A stretch of 64,000 nucleotides of DNA from Flavobacterium sp. N2038. Lineage in GTDB: Bacteria; Bacteroidota; Bacteroidia; Flavobacteriales; Flavobacteriaceae. Positions 35,067 to 43,305 of this stretch are shown here, piece after piece. Each line of letters opens with the position of its first letter. The first letter of the stretch is position 1. The stretch covers positions 4,588,001-4,652,000 of the forward strand of contig NZ_CP110001.1 in assembly GCF_025947185.1 (NCBI RefSeq). The letters are read 5' to 3'. The notes under the pieces are model-generated. The model was not told where the DNA came from, searched no databases, and saw nothing but the letters and a program-made list of their open reading frames with translations. The translations under genes and the position numbers were made by a program.

Positions 35067-36019
35067 TGAAGCCTCCGTATGACATTACTCCAACAATATT
35101 AATGTTGGTAAGCGCTATATCTGAAAAGATTGGAGCAGTACACGCTATCTATCTTGATAAACAATCTCCTCAATTAAGAAAACTAAATCGAATTAAAACA
35201 ATTCATTCCTCTTTACAAATTGAAGGCAATACTTTAACCGAAGAACAGATAACTGCTTTAATAGAAAATAAGAGAATTATTGGTCCGCAAAAGGATGTTT
35301 TGGAAGTCCTAAATGCTATTAAAGTTTATGAAAAATTAGATCAATATGATTCTACTTCTTCAAAGAGCTTTTTAGAAGCACATGAACTATTAATGAAAGA
35401 TTTAATAGCTGACCCCGGTAAATACAGAAAACAAGGTGTTGGAATAGTTAAAGGATCAAAAGTTGCTCACATTGCTCCTTCCCACGAAAATGTCCCTTTT
35501 TTAATGAATGACTTGTTTAAATATTTAAATGATAAAAACGAATTAACCTTAATTAAGAGTTGTGTTTTTCATTATGAAATGGAATTTATTCATCCTTTTA
35601 TTGATGGAAATGGAAGAATGGGAAGATTATGGCAAACTGTAATTTTAATGCAAGAATATCCTGTTTTTGAATTTCTACCTTTTGAAAGTTTAATTAGCCA
35701 AACGCAAGATAATTATTACAAGTCACTTGCGCTAAGCGATAACACAGGAAAATCCACTCATTTTATTGAATATATGCTCAATGTAATTAATAAGTCTTTA
35801 GATGGTTTATTGAATTATAATAATAGAACACTAAGAGACATTGATCGATTAGAATATTTTTGTTCTTTAGGAATTAAAGTTTTTACCCGAAAAGATTACA
35901 TGAACATATTTAAAGATATTTCTTCAGCGACTGCCAGCAGAGATTTAAAAAAAGGTGTCGAACTGAAAATATTAAATATTACAGGAAATCAAAGTACTAC
36001 AAAATACAGTATTGCATAA
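35066..36019 (+). CDS. Fic family AMPylase with C-terminal winged helix
   Basis: 317 residues from ATG 35066. N-terminal inhibitory helix motif (S/T)xxxE(G/N): Ser49, Glu53, Gly54 in HSSLQIEGN, so a class II self-inhibited Fic. Active site HPFIDGNGRMGR at 176-187, complete with His, Asp and the Arg pair. It would transfer AMP to Thr, Ser or Tyr hydroxyls. The C-terminal 60 residues (RLEYFCSLGIKVFTRKDYM, SATASRDLKKGVELKIL) are a winged-helix domain, so the protein may bind the palindrome at its own promoter. Targets unknown. The GNAT gene follows 14 bases later. Confidence 0.9.
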   Translation: MKPPYDITPTILMLVSAISEKIGAVHAIYLDKQSPQLRKLNRIKTIHSSLQIEGNTLTEEQITALIENKRIIGPQKDVLEVLNAIKVYEKLDQYDSTSSKSFLEAHELLMKDLIADPGKYRKQGVGIVKGSKVAHIAPSHENVPFLMNDLFKYLNDKNELTLIKSCVFHYEMEFIHPFIDGNGRMGRLWQTVILMQEYPVFEFLPFESLISQTQDNYYKSLALSDNTGKSTHFIEYMLNVINKSLDGLLNYNNRTLRDIDRLEYFCSLGIKVFTRKDYMNIFKDISSATASRDLKKGVELKILNITGNQSTTKYSIA

Positions 36020-36033
36020 TTCAAAAAAAAAAA

Positions 36034-36498
36034 ATGATTTTCAAAAAAGCTACCATTTCAGATTTAAAAGAAATGCAACAACTGTATATCGAAACCATTC
36101 AATCCGTTTGTAAAAACGATTATAATCCGGAACAAATCGAAGCCTGGATTTATGGTGTAAAAAATACAGATCGCTGGGTTGAGGTTATCGAAACGCAATT
36201 TGTTTTATTAGCTATTATTGAAAACCAAATCGCCGGATTCGGCACTTTGAAAGGCGGGAATTATATTGATTTTTTCTATATTCATAAAGATTTCCAGAGA
36301 CAAGGAATTGCAGCTAAACTTTTGATCGAATTAGAACTTGAAGCTAAGAATCAGCATTCAAAAATCATAACTTCGGATATCAGCATCACTGCAAAACCAT
36401 TCTTTGAAAAGAAAGGCTTTATTACAAAAGCTGAACAAAAAAATATTCGTCTCAATGCAACACTTATCAATTACAAGATGGAGAAAGAATTTAAATAA
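36034..36498 (+). CDS. GNAT family N-acetyltransferase
   Basis: 154 residues. The acetyl-CoA loop is FYIHKDFQRQGIAAKLLIEL (R/Q-x-x-G-x-A), preceded by the strand YIDFFYIH. The C-terminal FFEKKGF block is typical of GNAT proteins. Substrate not predictable. Directly follows the Fic gene and is probably cotranscribed. Terminator at 36501. Confidence 0.88.
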   Translation: MIFKKATISDLKEMQQLYIETIQSVCKNDYNPEQIEAWIYGVKNTDRWVEVIETQFVLLAIIENQIAGFGTLKGGNYIDFFYIHKDFQRQGIAAKLLIELELEAKNQHSKIITSDISITAKPFFEKKGFITKAEQKNIRLNATLINYKMEKEFK

Positions 36499-36500
36499 TA

Positions 36501-36534
36501 GTTTCAAGTTATATTAGAATGTGAAACTTGAAAC
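36501..36534 (+). terminator. terminator after the GNAT gene
   Basis: GTTTCAAGTT and AACTTGAAAC form a perfect 10-base-pair stem, followed by an A-rich tail rather than T, so it may be a repeat hairpin with weak termination. Confidence 0.5.
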
Positions 36535-36613
36535 AAAAAAACAAAAATCTATTTCCGCAAGTTTCAGATTTTCTACCTGCAAAAACCAATCGATCTTTGT
36601 ATTATAAAATAGA

Positions 36614-37462
36614 ATGAAGATGAACACACAGGAAACCATCAATTATAATCGCATAGCTGAAGCTATAGATTATATCAAAGCCAATTTTAAAGATCAGCCC
36701 AATCTTGATGAGGTTGCAGAGAAAGTGCATTTGAGTCCATTTCACTTTCAGCGGCTTTTTAGCGATTGGGCAGGAACGAGTCCGAAGAAGTTTTTGCAAT
36801 ATACCAGTCTTGAACATGCTAAAAAACTACTCAAAGAAAATCAGGCAACCATTTCTGAAACTGCATACGAAACCGGGCTTTCAGGCACAAGTCGTCTGCA
36901 TGATTTATTTGTAAATATAGAAGGAATGACTCCTGCGGAATATAAAAATGGTGGAAAAAATCTGGAAATAAATTACAGCTTTGCCGAGAGTCCTTTTGGA
37001 GATATTATTGTAGCTTCAACACAGAAAGGCGTTTGTTTTATGGCTTTCGCCGAAGATGAAACAACTGGTTTTATTGCGTTGAAAGATAAATTCCCTAATG
37101 CTCAATTTTCTAAAAAGCTAGATTTAGCACAACAAAATGCACTTTTCATTTTCCAAAATGACTGGAGTAAATTATCTGAAATAAAACTACACTTAAAAGG
37201 AACCGATTTTCAGTTAAAAGTTTGGGAAACGCTACTGAAAATCCCTATGGGACAACTTTCTACCTATGGCACAATTGCAAACCAAATTGATAAACCAAAC
37301 GCATCTCGAGCAGTTGGAACAGCTATTGGAAGTAATCCTGTTGCATTCTTAATTCCTTGTCATCGCGTGATTCAATCTTCAGGAATTTTCGGCGGTTACA
37401 TGTGGGGAAATACGAGAAAAACAGCTATTATTGGCTGGGAAGGTGCGCAAACAAATCTATAG
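36614..37462 (+). CDS. AraC-type HTH fused to O6-alkylguanine-DNA alkyltransferase (Ada-like)
   Basis: 282 residues; ATG 36614, with a second in-frame ATG at 36620. Residues about 10-110 are an AraC/XylS double HTH (IDYIKANFKDQPNLDEVAEK, HFQRLFSDWAGTSPKKFLQ). The rest is an Ogt domain with helix motif GTAIGSNPVAFLIPCHRV; Cys249 in PCHRV accepts the alkyl group from O6-alkylguanine. Compared with E. coli Ada, the N-terminal metal/phosphotriester domain is missing; a stand-alone relative is encoded at 38569. Head of an alkylation-repair island. It may activate the following genes after methylation, but without the N-terminal sensor the trigger is unclear. Confidence 0.92.
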   Translation: MKMNTQETINYNRIAEAIDYIKANFKDQPNLDEVAEKVHLSPFHFQRLFSDWAGTSPKKFLQYTSLEHAKKLLKENQATISETAYETGLSGTSRLHDLFVNIEGMTPAEYKNGGKNLEINYSFAESPFGDIIVASTQKGVCFMAFAEDETTGFIALKDKFPNAQFSKKLDLAQQNALFIFQNDWSKLSEIKLHLKGTDFQLKVWETLLKIPMGQLSTYGTIANQIDKPNASRAVGTAIGSNPVAFLIPCHRVIQSSGIFGGYMWGNTRKTAIIGWEGAQTNL

Positions 37463-37467
37463 TTTTC

Positions 37468-37575
37468 TGCCGAATTCACGAATTTTCTTTTTAAAATCTT
37501 TGCGATTATTTATTCGAATTAATTCGAATAATATTAGATAAAGTATTAAAAAAAATAATTCGTGAATTCGTGGCA
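37468..37575. repeat. inverted-repeat element with central palindrome
   Basis: Ends TGCCGAATTCACGAATT and AATTCGTGAATTCGTGGCA are inverted (two-base gap). The centre has the perfect 18-base palindrome ATTCGAATTAATTCGAAT (37512-37529). A degenerate relative lies at 38407-38516. It contains the GTG at 37570 that could be misread as the start of the next gene. Confidence 0.7.
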
Positions 37576-37602
37576 AAAAAAAATCTCAATCTAAAAATTA
37601 TT

Positions 37603-38316
37603 ATGCAAAATATACAATCAAAAATTGCTTCTCAAAACTGGGAAAGCATCACCGAATCTATGCACGAAAATGGATTTGAAATCCTTCCAAAAGTGCTAAA
37701 TAACGAACAATGCGAAGATTTAAAATTCGATTATGACAATCCGAATTTATACCGAAAAACAGTTGTAATGGAACGTTATCGCTTTGGTTTAGGTGAATAC
37801 AAATATTTCAATTATCCGTTGCCTGATTTAATCCAGGATATTCGATCTGCAGTTTATCCCAGACTGGCTCCAATTGCCAATGCGTGGATGAAAGCTTTAA
37901 ATATCAATACTTTTTTTCCTCAATCTCATGAAGAATTATTAAAGCAATGTCATGAAAATAATCAGCTGAAAGCAACAGTTTTAATTTTAAAATATGGTAA
38001 AAGCGGATTCAATACTTTGCATCAGGATTTATATGGAGACATTTATTTTCCAATTCAGATTGTTCTTTTTCTAAACGAACCTGAAGTAGATTTTACTGGA
38101 GGAGAATTTGTCTTAACACAACAAACTCCAAGAGCTCAATCTAAAGCTATTGTTCTGAAACCCAAAAAAGGAGATATTCTCATTTTTACCACCAATTTCA
38201 GACCTCTAAAAGGCACAAAAGGATATTATAGAGTAAACATGAAACATGGCGTAAGTGAAGTTCATTCTGGCGAACGTTTTACGCTGGGAATTATTTTTCA
38301 TGATGCGTTAAATTAA
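37603..38316 (+). CDS. 2OG-Fe(II) oxygenase
   Basis: 237 residues from ATG 37603; an in-frame GTG at 37570 lies inside a repeat and is rejected. Jelly-roll dioxygenase: HxD pair His140/Asp142 in NTLHQDLYGDIYFP, distal His221 and Arg226 in VHSGERFTLGIIFHD. Together they bind iron and 2-oxoglutarate. A prolyl-hydroxylase-like fold; substrate unknown. It lies between the Ada-like protein and AlkB, so a role in alkylation damage repair or response is inferred from context. Confidence 0.85.
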   Translation: MQNIQSKIASQNWESITESMHENGFEILPKVLNNEQCEDLKFDYDNPNLYRKTVVMERYRFGLGEYKYFNYPLPDLIQDIRSAVYPRLAPIANAWMKALNINTFFPQSHEELLKQCHENNQLKATVLILKYGKSGFNTLHQDLYGDIYFPIQIVLFLNEPEVDFTGGEFVLTQQTPRAQSKAIVLKPKKGDILIFTTNFRPLKGTKGYYRVNMKHGVSEVHSGERFTLGIIFHDALN

Positions 38317-38550
38317 GGTGCATAGTTACAAAGGTTCTGAGGTTTTGAGGTTTCGAACCAACGCATATTTGTAGAGACGCACTGCAGTGCGTCTAACATC
38401 ATGTTTTCTGCCACAAATTCACAAATCAAATAAATTCTATCCGCATAGATTTTAAAAATAATTCGTGAATTACTTTGTCCATTCGCTATCGCTCGGGTCG
38501 TGGCGGAAAAACTGCAAACTTTAGACGCACTGCAGTGCGTCTCTACAGAA
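38317..38550. repeat. nested repeat block between the oxygenase and the Ada-type protein
   Basis: Order: a relative of the repeat in the TonB receptor (38317-38358), palindrome copy 2 (38371-38397), a degenerate inverted element with GCCACAAATTCACAAAT and ATTCGTGAATT (38407-38516) containing ATTCGCTATCGCTCGGGTC, then palindrome copy 3 (38522-38546). The palindromes share the perfect 20-base core AGACGCACTGCAGTGCGTCT. No gene is seen. Confidence 0.7.
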
Positions 38551-38568
38551 TAAAAAAATGATAAAACC

Positions 38569-38814
38569 ATGATTAAGCACAATAAAATTTCAGATTCAGA
38601 TCTTCGAAATAAAATTAAAAAAAGCGAAATTTGTTTCGGTGGAAACCAAAAACTAAAAATATACGGAACACTGAAATGTACTTCAGGCAAAAGGATGAAA
38701 CGGGAAAATCGGGTTTTCTTTTCTTCTGAAAGCGAAGCGAAACAAAACGGTTACAGGCCCTGTGGACATTGCATGAAATCCGAATACATAAAATGGAAAA
38801 ATGGACTTATTTAA
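38569..38814 (+). CDS. stand-alone Ada-type metal-binding domain
   Basis: 81 residues, matching only the N-terminal zinc domain of Ada: IYGTLKCTSGKRMKRENRVF followed by EAKQNGYRPCGHC. The last pair equals Ada Cys69/Cys72. Only one Cys is found where Ada has Cys38 and Cys42, so the methyl-phosphotriester acceptor Cys38 appears to be absent or replaced. Start ATG 38569. The gene overlaps alkB by 14 bases. It may be the detached sensor half of the Ada-like regulator at 36614, or have lost the acceptor role. Confidence 0.83.
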   Translation: MIKHNKISDSDLRNKIKKSEICFGGNQKLKIYGTLKCTSGKRMKRENRVFFSSESEAKQNGYRPCGHCMKSEYIKWKNGLI

Positions 38815-39406
38815 CCCTCCTATAGACGAAAATACCAACTTGCTTCCGAAAGACGGAACAGTAAATTATTACGGAAAATTATTTTCACGAGATGAAGCCG
38901 ATTTTTATCGGGATGCTTTACTAAATTCGATTGAGTGGAAAAATGATGAAGCAATTATCTTTGGAAAACTCATTTTAACCAAAAGAAAAGTGGCCTGGTA
39001 TGGTGATAAGGAATTTGAATATACGTATTCTAATACCACAAAAAAGGCACTCCCATGGACCAGCGAACTTTTAGCATTAAAGAAAATCATTGAAGAAAAA
39101 ACAGGAGAAACTTTCAATTCCTGCTTGCTGAATTTATACCATTCAGGCGAAGAAGGAATGGCGTGGCACAGTGATGCCGAAAAAGATTTAAAGAAAAATG
39201 GCGCAATTGGTTCTGTAAGTTTTGGTGCCGAACGTAAATTTGCTTTCAAACATAAAGAATCTAAAGCAATCGTTTCTTTAATTCTGGAACATGGAAGTTT
39301 ACTGGTCATGAAAAACGAAACACAAACCTATTGGCTTCATCGTCTGCCTCCAACAAAAACAACACAGAAACCCAGAGTTAATTTGACTTTTAGGACTATC
39401 ATTTAA
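38801..39406 (+). CDS. alkB: AlkB-type DNA dioxygenase
   Basis: 201 residues. Removes alkyl groups from 1-methyladenine and 3-methylcytosine by oxidation with 2-oxoglutarate. Motifs: NLYHSGEEGMAWHSDAEKDL with iron ligands His123 and Asp125, distal His in YWLHRLPP, and the 2-oxoglutarate/substrate arginines in PRVNLTFRTI. The FGAERKFAFKH strand is typical. Closest in style to eukaryotic ALKBH2/3-like bacterial forms. Overlaps the preceding gene by 14 bases. Confidence 0.93.
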   Translation: MDLFNPPIDENTNLLPKDGTVNYYGKLFSRDEADFYRDALLNSIEWKNDEAIIFGKLILTKRKVAWYGDKEFEYTYSNTTKKALPWTSELLALKKIIEEKTGETFNSCLLNLYHSGEEGMAWHSDAEKDLKKNGAIGSVSFGAERKFAFKHKESKAIVSLILEHGSLLVMKNETQTYWLHRLPPTKTTQKPRVNLTFRTII

Positions 39407-39414
39407 TAGAAATG

Positions 39415-39735
39415 TTATTTCTTTTTTGTAACAACATTTTCATACGAGCGTATTAAAGCATCTTCAAACATTTCTAATCTTACTTTTGAAAGTTCGGCTA
39501 TTGTCCAGCCTTGTTTTCCCCATTTGTTTGGAACTGGATAAAAAATCATTTCGCTTGAAGCACAAAAAACAGATTGATCGATTTCATTTAATTTCAAAAC
39601 GGCTCGATTATTTTTCTCATCATAAGTGGCAAAAATCTTTTTATTGATGCGGAAGGATGTTTTCTCAAAATGCGGTTCTTCTGTTGCATTTGGAAATGAT
39701 AAAGCTAATTTTCTAAATGTTTCAATTGAGACCAT
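39415..39735 (-). CDS. MmcQ/YjbR family protein
   Basis: 106 residues. The family pattern is complete: FRKLALSFPNATEEPHFEKT, SFRINKKIFATYDEKN and YPVPNKWGKQGWTIAELSKV. YjbR proteins have a double-wing DNA-binding-like fold (CyaY-like), with unknown role. Convergent with alkB across eight bases. It lies 27 bases downstream of the Nudix regulator gene on the same strand. Confidence 0.9.
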   Translation of the reverse strand: MVSIETFRKLALSFPNATEEPHFEKTSFRINKKIFATYDEKNNRAVLKLNEIDQSVFCASSEMIFYPVPNKWGKQGWTIAELSKVRLEMFEDALIRSYENVVTKKK

Positions 39736-39762
39736 AATCGCAAATTTTTAATTATTATCCTC

Positions 39763-40518
39763 TTACCAGCCTTGATTTAATCCATTTTTCAAGACTTCAT
39801 CATATTTTTCTTTATCAAAAGAATATAAGTTTGGTGCTTTATGTGCAACATTACTTTTCTTCTCGTCGAGTTTAATCAGAATTCCAATATTGGTTATTTT
39901 TCTAAGAAAATTTCTGCGATCCAGTTTTTTATCCAAAATTGTTTCATACAGTTTTTGCAATTCCGGAATTGTAAATTTCTCCGGAAGCAAATTATATCCT
40001 ACTGGCATTAAATTTAGTTCAATTCTTAAAGTATCAAGTGCTTTATCCAGAATTTCCCGATGGTCTAAAATAAGATCCGGCACTTCTTTATGATCAATCC
40101 ACTCCACAATATCGTGCTGATTTACAGAATTTGGAATTATTTTTAGAAAATCGACCAGTGCATAATAGCCTATGGTAACAAAACGCTGGGTAAACCATTT
40201 GCCTTTTTCCTGATCTATATTTAAATGATCCAAAACATCTTTCCCAAAATGATTATCATTTCGTTTAATCTTTCCAAATGTTGCAAACTGCCTTAAAAAA
40301 ACACCCTCAACTCCTGTTCTTTGGTTTAAAATTGTTACCGCTGCAGTATCAATATCCTCTTCAATAGGAACAAATCCACCAGGTAAAGACCATTTTTCAT
40401 TATGGTTTACCTTAATCAACAAAACTTTTAACTGATTATCATGAAAACCAAAAATTACACAATCTATGGAAAGTCCAGGTTGATAATTGTGGCTGTTTTC
40501 TATAATATCTTTCAACAT
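39763..40518 (-). CDS. NrtR-like regulator with inactive Nudix domain
   Basis: 251 residues. An N-terminal Nudix fold (DCVIFGFHDNQLKVLLIK, WSLPGGFVPIEEDIDTAA) is followed by a winged helix (KFTIPELQKLYETILDKKL, DRRNFLRKITNIGILI). The Nudix box should read Gx5Ex7REUxEExGU; here the catalytic REUxEE part is TILNQR, so hydrolysis is unlikely and the domain probably senses a metabolite. Relatives regulate NAD or sugar metabolism. A palindrome 16 bases upstream may be its own operator. It is 2.8 kb from the polysaccharide locus, so sugar control is conceivable. Confidence 0.87.
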   Translation of the reverse strand: MLKDIIENSHNYQPGLSIDCVIFGFHDNQLKVLLIKVNHNEKWSLPGGFVPIEEDIDTAAVTILNQRTGVEGVFLRQFATFGKIKRNDNHFGKDVLDHLNIDQEKGKWFTQRFVTIGYYALVDFLKIIPNSVNQHDIVEWIDHKEVPDLILDHREILDKALDTLRIELNLMPVGYNLLPEKFTIPELQKLYETILDKKLDRRNFLRKITNIGILIKLDEKKSNVAHKAPNLYSFDKEKYDEVLKNGLNQGW

Positions 40519-40533
40519 CTACTCTTTATTAGG

Positions 40534-40553
40534 GTAACAATTCTTACTGTTAC
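40534..40553 (-). promoter_or_regulatory. inverted repeat upstream of the Nudix regulator
   Basis: GTAACA and TGTTAC separated by eight bases, flanked by AATAA/TTATT halves, 16 bases before the ATG. A candidate autoregulatory operator. The remaining gap to 40825 (307 bases without a gene in all) is AT-rich with nothing else recognised. Confidence 0.5.
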
Positions 40554-40825
40554 AATAAGGCAATTTACTCCATTTTTACTTAACTATCACATTTTAAGAA
40601 ACACAGATTGGTAATTTTGTTAAATAAATAATCTGAACGTTATTTAGAGTTTGTTTTTTTAACTAAAATTTAAAATCAAATCTAAAAAAAATAATTACAT
40701 TGCGTCACAATAACACAATAAAAAACGTGCTTATTTACACTCTGAAAAAGAAAGAAAAATCCTGATGTTTGTTCTGTATTTGCATCTCTTCTTTTTTAGA
40801 AAATCAGAACATCAATGCAAGAGAT

Positions 40826-41083
40826 ATGAATGCCAATCCATTAAAAAACATAAACAGTAAAATTAGAAACAAAATCTGGACTTCGTTCGGGTTTGTTTCA
40901 AAAACGTATCTTCTTGAAGCTTCATTAAAATATAGTGAAGAGCAGGAAAAGATTTTTAATCAAATGATTACAGAAACGGAAGCAAAAGATAAAAAAGCAA
41001 AACGCGAAGCTTTTGACAAAGCTTTATTTGCTTCTTACAAAGGAATTGGTGTTATGGATTTTATAAACACTGTTCTTAAATAG
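40826..41083 (+). CDS. small protein of unknown function
   Basis: 85 residues from ATG 40826 (MNANPLKNINSKIRNKIWTS); 19 more residues are open upstream but look non-coding. Rich in Lys and Glu, apparently helical (ASLKYSEEQEKIFNQMITET), without signal peptide or membrane segment. I recognise no family. It is followed by a good terminator, which supports an expressed gene. Confidence 0.6.
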   Translation: MNANPLKNINSKIRNKIWTSFGFVSKTYLLEASLKYSEEQEKIFNQMITETEAKDKKAKREAFDKALFASYKGIGVMDFINTVLK

Positions 41084-41112
41084 TTCCTTTTTAAAGATCA
41101 GAATATATACAC

Positions 41113-41138
41113 AACCTCACTTTTCGTGAGGTTTTTTT
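41113..41138 (+). terminator. terminator after the 85-residue protein gene
   Basis: AACCTCAC, loop TTTTC, GTGAGGTT, then a run of T. Confidence 0.85.
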
Positions 41139-41191
41139 ATTATTTCGTTAATTTATAAAATAACGAAACAAATTATGCCATTAATATTACA

Positions 41192-41199
41192 TATTTTTG
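41192..41199 (+). promoter_or_regulatory. -7 promoter element of the transglutaminase-domain gene
   Basis: TATTTTTG, exact -7 match, 45 bases before the ATG at 41245. Confidence 0.45.
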
Positions 41200-41244
41200 T
41201 TCTAAGTAAGATTATACACCAATAAAAATTGTAAAGTTATAAGC

Positions 41245-43266
41245 ATGGAAAACACTGTAGAATTAGAAAGTTATAAAATCCAAAAACCAGAAAATTGGGC
41301 TTCTACTATTGATGATACCCAACTTGTTCAATATATAAAAGAATCTGATTTCTCCAACAAGCAAGTTGAAGAAGGACGGGATTTCTGTTATTTTTTAGAT
41401 AAAATTTATTATACCAGCGACAATGAAAACGGCGAATATGCCTGTGTTGCTTATACGCTCAATGAACCTGGAAATCTGGAAAGTGCTTCTGCAAAAGATG
41501 TTGTGGTAGAAGAAAATGAAACTTACATTATACACCGAATAAGTGTTCTGAGAGAAGGTGTTTTAATTGACAAAATTCCTGACACAAAAATAAAAGTACT
41601 GGATAGCGAGAATCAAAGCGAAGGTGGTGTTTTGAGCAGTAATAAAAAAGTAAACATTACAATCAAAGATTTACGCCTTTATGATGTCTTGATACTTGAA
41701 GATTCACGAATTAAAGTATTTTCTGAACGTGATTTTATGCGTAAGGAATTTTTAAAATATGTTTATGTGAGTCCAAGTACTTACTGGGCTTATGGAAATT
41801 ATAAATTCACTTTTATAAATGACCGCAAAGAACCAATTGCCTACAAAAAAACATTTTTTAGAGATGAGGAAGGAAATGTACTGGAACCTGAAATTAATCG
41901 TTTAAAAAAAGGAGAACGTTTCATATTTGAAAAAGAAAACTACATCAATTTTTTTGATACAAACAGAGAAATTGCTTCGTATATTGATTTTGCGACGGAG
42001 AGCAACTGGATAAATTTGTCTAATTATATTTATCCTTTATATGATGAGATTTACAATAAATCTTCGTTAAAGGAATTTGCTCCAAATCTTGTTGAAAAAT
42101 TAGATGCTATTACCGACAAAGACGAACAACTGCAATTTGCAATAGATTATGTGCAGAATCACGTTTATTATACCTATAATGCTGATGAAATGAATGGTCA
42201 CAAACCGCAGGAGCCAGCTGTTACGTATGAAAACAAACAAGGTGATTGTAAAGCAAAATCGGTTCTATTGAAGGTTGTTTTAGATTATATCAATGTTGAT
42301 TCAAATGTTATTCTGGTTAATTTTAGTACAGATCATTACATTAAATACTACTTACCTTCATTGCTTAGTTTTAATCATGTTGTTGTAAAAATCAATTACA
42401 AAGGAGAAACTTATTTTGTTGATGCGACTTCAAGAGACGAGTTCGGTTTAATCGAAAATCGTGGCTATATTTATTTTATGCATTATCTTGAGGTGAAACC
42501 CAATCAGGAATTACAGATTAAGCAACCTCAAAAATTCTCTTATTATGGTATAAATGAAAAAGTAGATTTTAGCGCTCAAAATAATATTGGTCAATTAAAA
42601 CTGGTATCGACATATAAAGGAAATCGTGCCAATTACATGCGTAAATATTTTAAAAATACCAATAAAAGAGAAATCGTTGACAGCTGGAATAATTTCTTGT
42701 TTTATACTTTAAATTATTCAAATGACAGAAATGGAACAGACATCAGAACCATTTTTAAAGATGCTGTTATCGAAATTGTTAGTGATGATAAAAAGCTCAA
42801 CGAGTTTACCATTCAGTACACCACTACAATCGAAGAACCTTATTATACAGATCCGGAGAAAAATCGTTTCTTAATGTATTTTGATCGTAATGTAGTTAAA
42901 AATGGTGCAAGAGATTTTCTGCATAACGATATTAATTTCTGGCATAATTTTGATAATGAAAAATATGAAATCAACTTAACGACAGATCAGAAAATAGACA
43001 CTCAGGAAAAATATACTATTCAGGAAAGTACCATCAATAATCCGTATTTTGATTATACAAGCCGTAAAAAAGTGACTAAAAACGGGGCTTCAATATATGT
43101 TGATTTTAAACCGTTGGTGAATTTAGAAATTCCCAACGCAGATTTTGAAGAATTCAGAAATGATCACCACACTATTGCAGACAGTAATTACGGAGTGGGA
43201 ATTGATATTATAGAACAAGGATTATTAAACAGACTGAAATATAGTTTCAAGAAAAGTCTTAAATAA
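41245..43266 (+). CDS. DUF3857/transglutaminase-domain protein
   Basis: 673 residues. N-terminal about 250 residues resemble DUF3857 (YYTSDNENGEYACVAYTL, FTFINDRKEPIAYKKTFF). A transglutaminase-like core follows with the catalytic triad Cys (NKQGDCKAKSVLLKVVL), His (FNHVVVKIN) and Asp (YFVDATSRDEFG). Such proteins in Bacteroidota usually have a signal peptide; none is visible here, and the N-terminus MENTVELESYKIQKPENW is hydrophilic, so this copy may be cytoplasmic or the start differs. Substrate unknown. Ends in a bidirectional terminator. Confidence 0.82.
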   Translation: MENTVELESYKIQKPENWASTIDDTQLVQYIKESDFSNKQVEEGRDFCYFLDKIYYTSDNENGEYACVAYTLNEPGNLESASAKDVVVEENETYIIHRISVLREGVLIDKIPDTKIKVLDSENQSEGGVLSSNKKVNITIKDLRLYDVLILEDSRIKVFSERDFMRKEFLKYVYVSPSTYWAYGNYKFTFINDRKEPIAYKKTFFRDEEGNVLEPEINRLKKGERFIFEKENYINFFDTNREIASYIDFATESNWINLSNYIYPLYDEIYNKSSLKEFAPNLVEKLDAITDKDEQLQFAIDYVQNHVYYTYNADEMNGHKPQEPAVTYENKQGDCKAKSVLLKVVLDYINVDSNVILVNFSTDHYIKYYLPSLLSFNHVVVKINYKGETYFVDATSRDEFGLIENRGYIYFMHYLEVKPNQELQIKQPQKFSYYGINEKVDFSAQNNIGQLKLVSTYKGNRANYMRKYFKNTNKREIVDSWNNFLFYTLNYSNDRNGTDIRTIFKDAVIEIVSDDKKLNEFTIQYTTTIEEPYYTDPEKNRFLMYFDRNVVKNGARDFLHNDINFWHNFDNEKYEINLTTDQKIDTQEKYTIQESTINNPYFDYTSRKKVTKNGASIYVDFKPLVNLEIPNADFEEFRNDHHTIADSNYGVGIDIIEQGLLNRLKYSFKKSLK

Positions 43267-43272
43267 TTGAGC

Positions 43273-43304
43273 TAAAAAAACGGGGCTTTTATGCCCCGTT
43301 TTTT
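43273..43304. terminator. bidirectional terminator
   Basis: AAAAAACGGGGC and GCCCCGTTTTTT with loop TTTTAT between the transglutaminase-domain gene and the convergent end of the polysaccharide locus. Confidence 0.9.
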
Positions 43305-43305
43305 G

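Noticed and set aside
37570..37602. GTG start of the 2OG oxygenase
   Set aside because: The GTG is part of the right arm of an inverted-repeat element; the ATG at 37603 is preferred.
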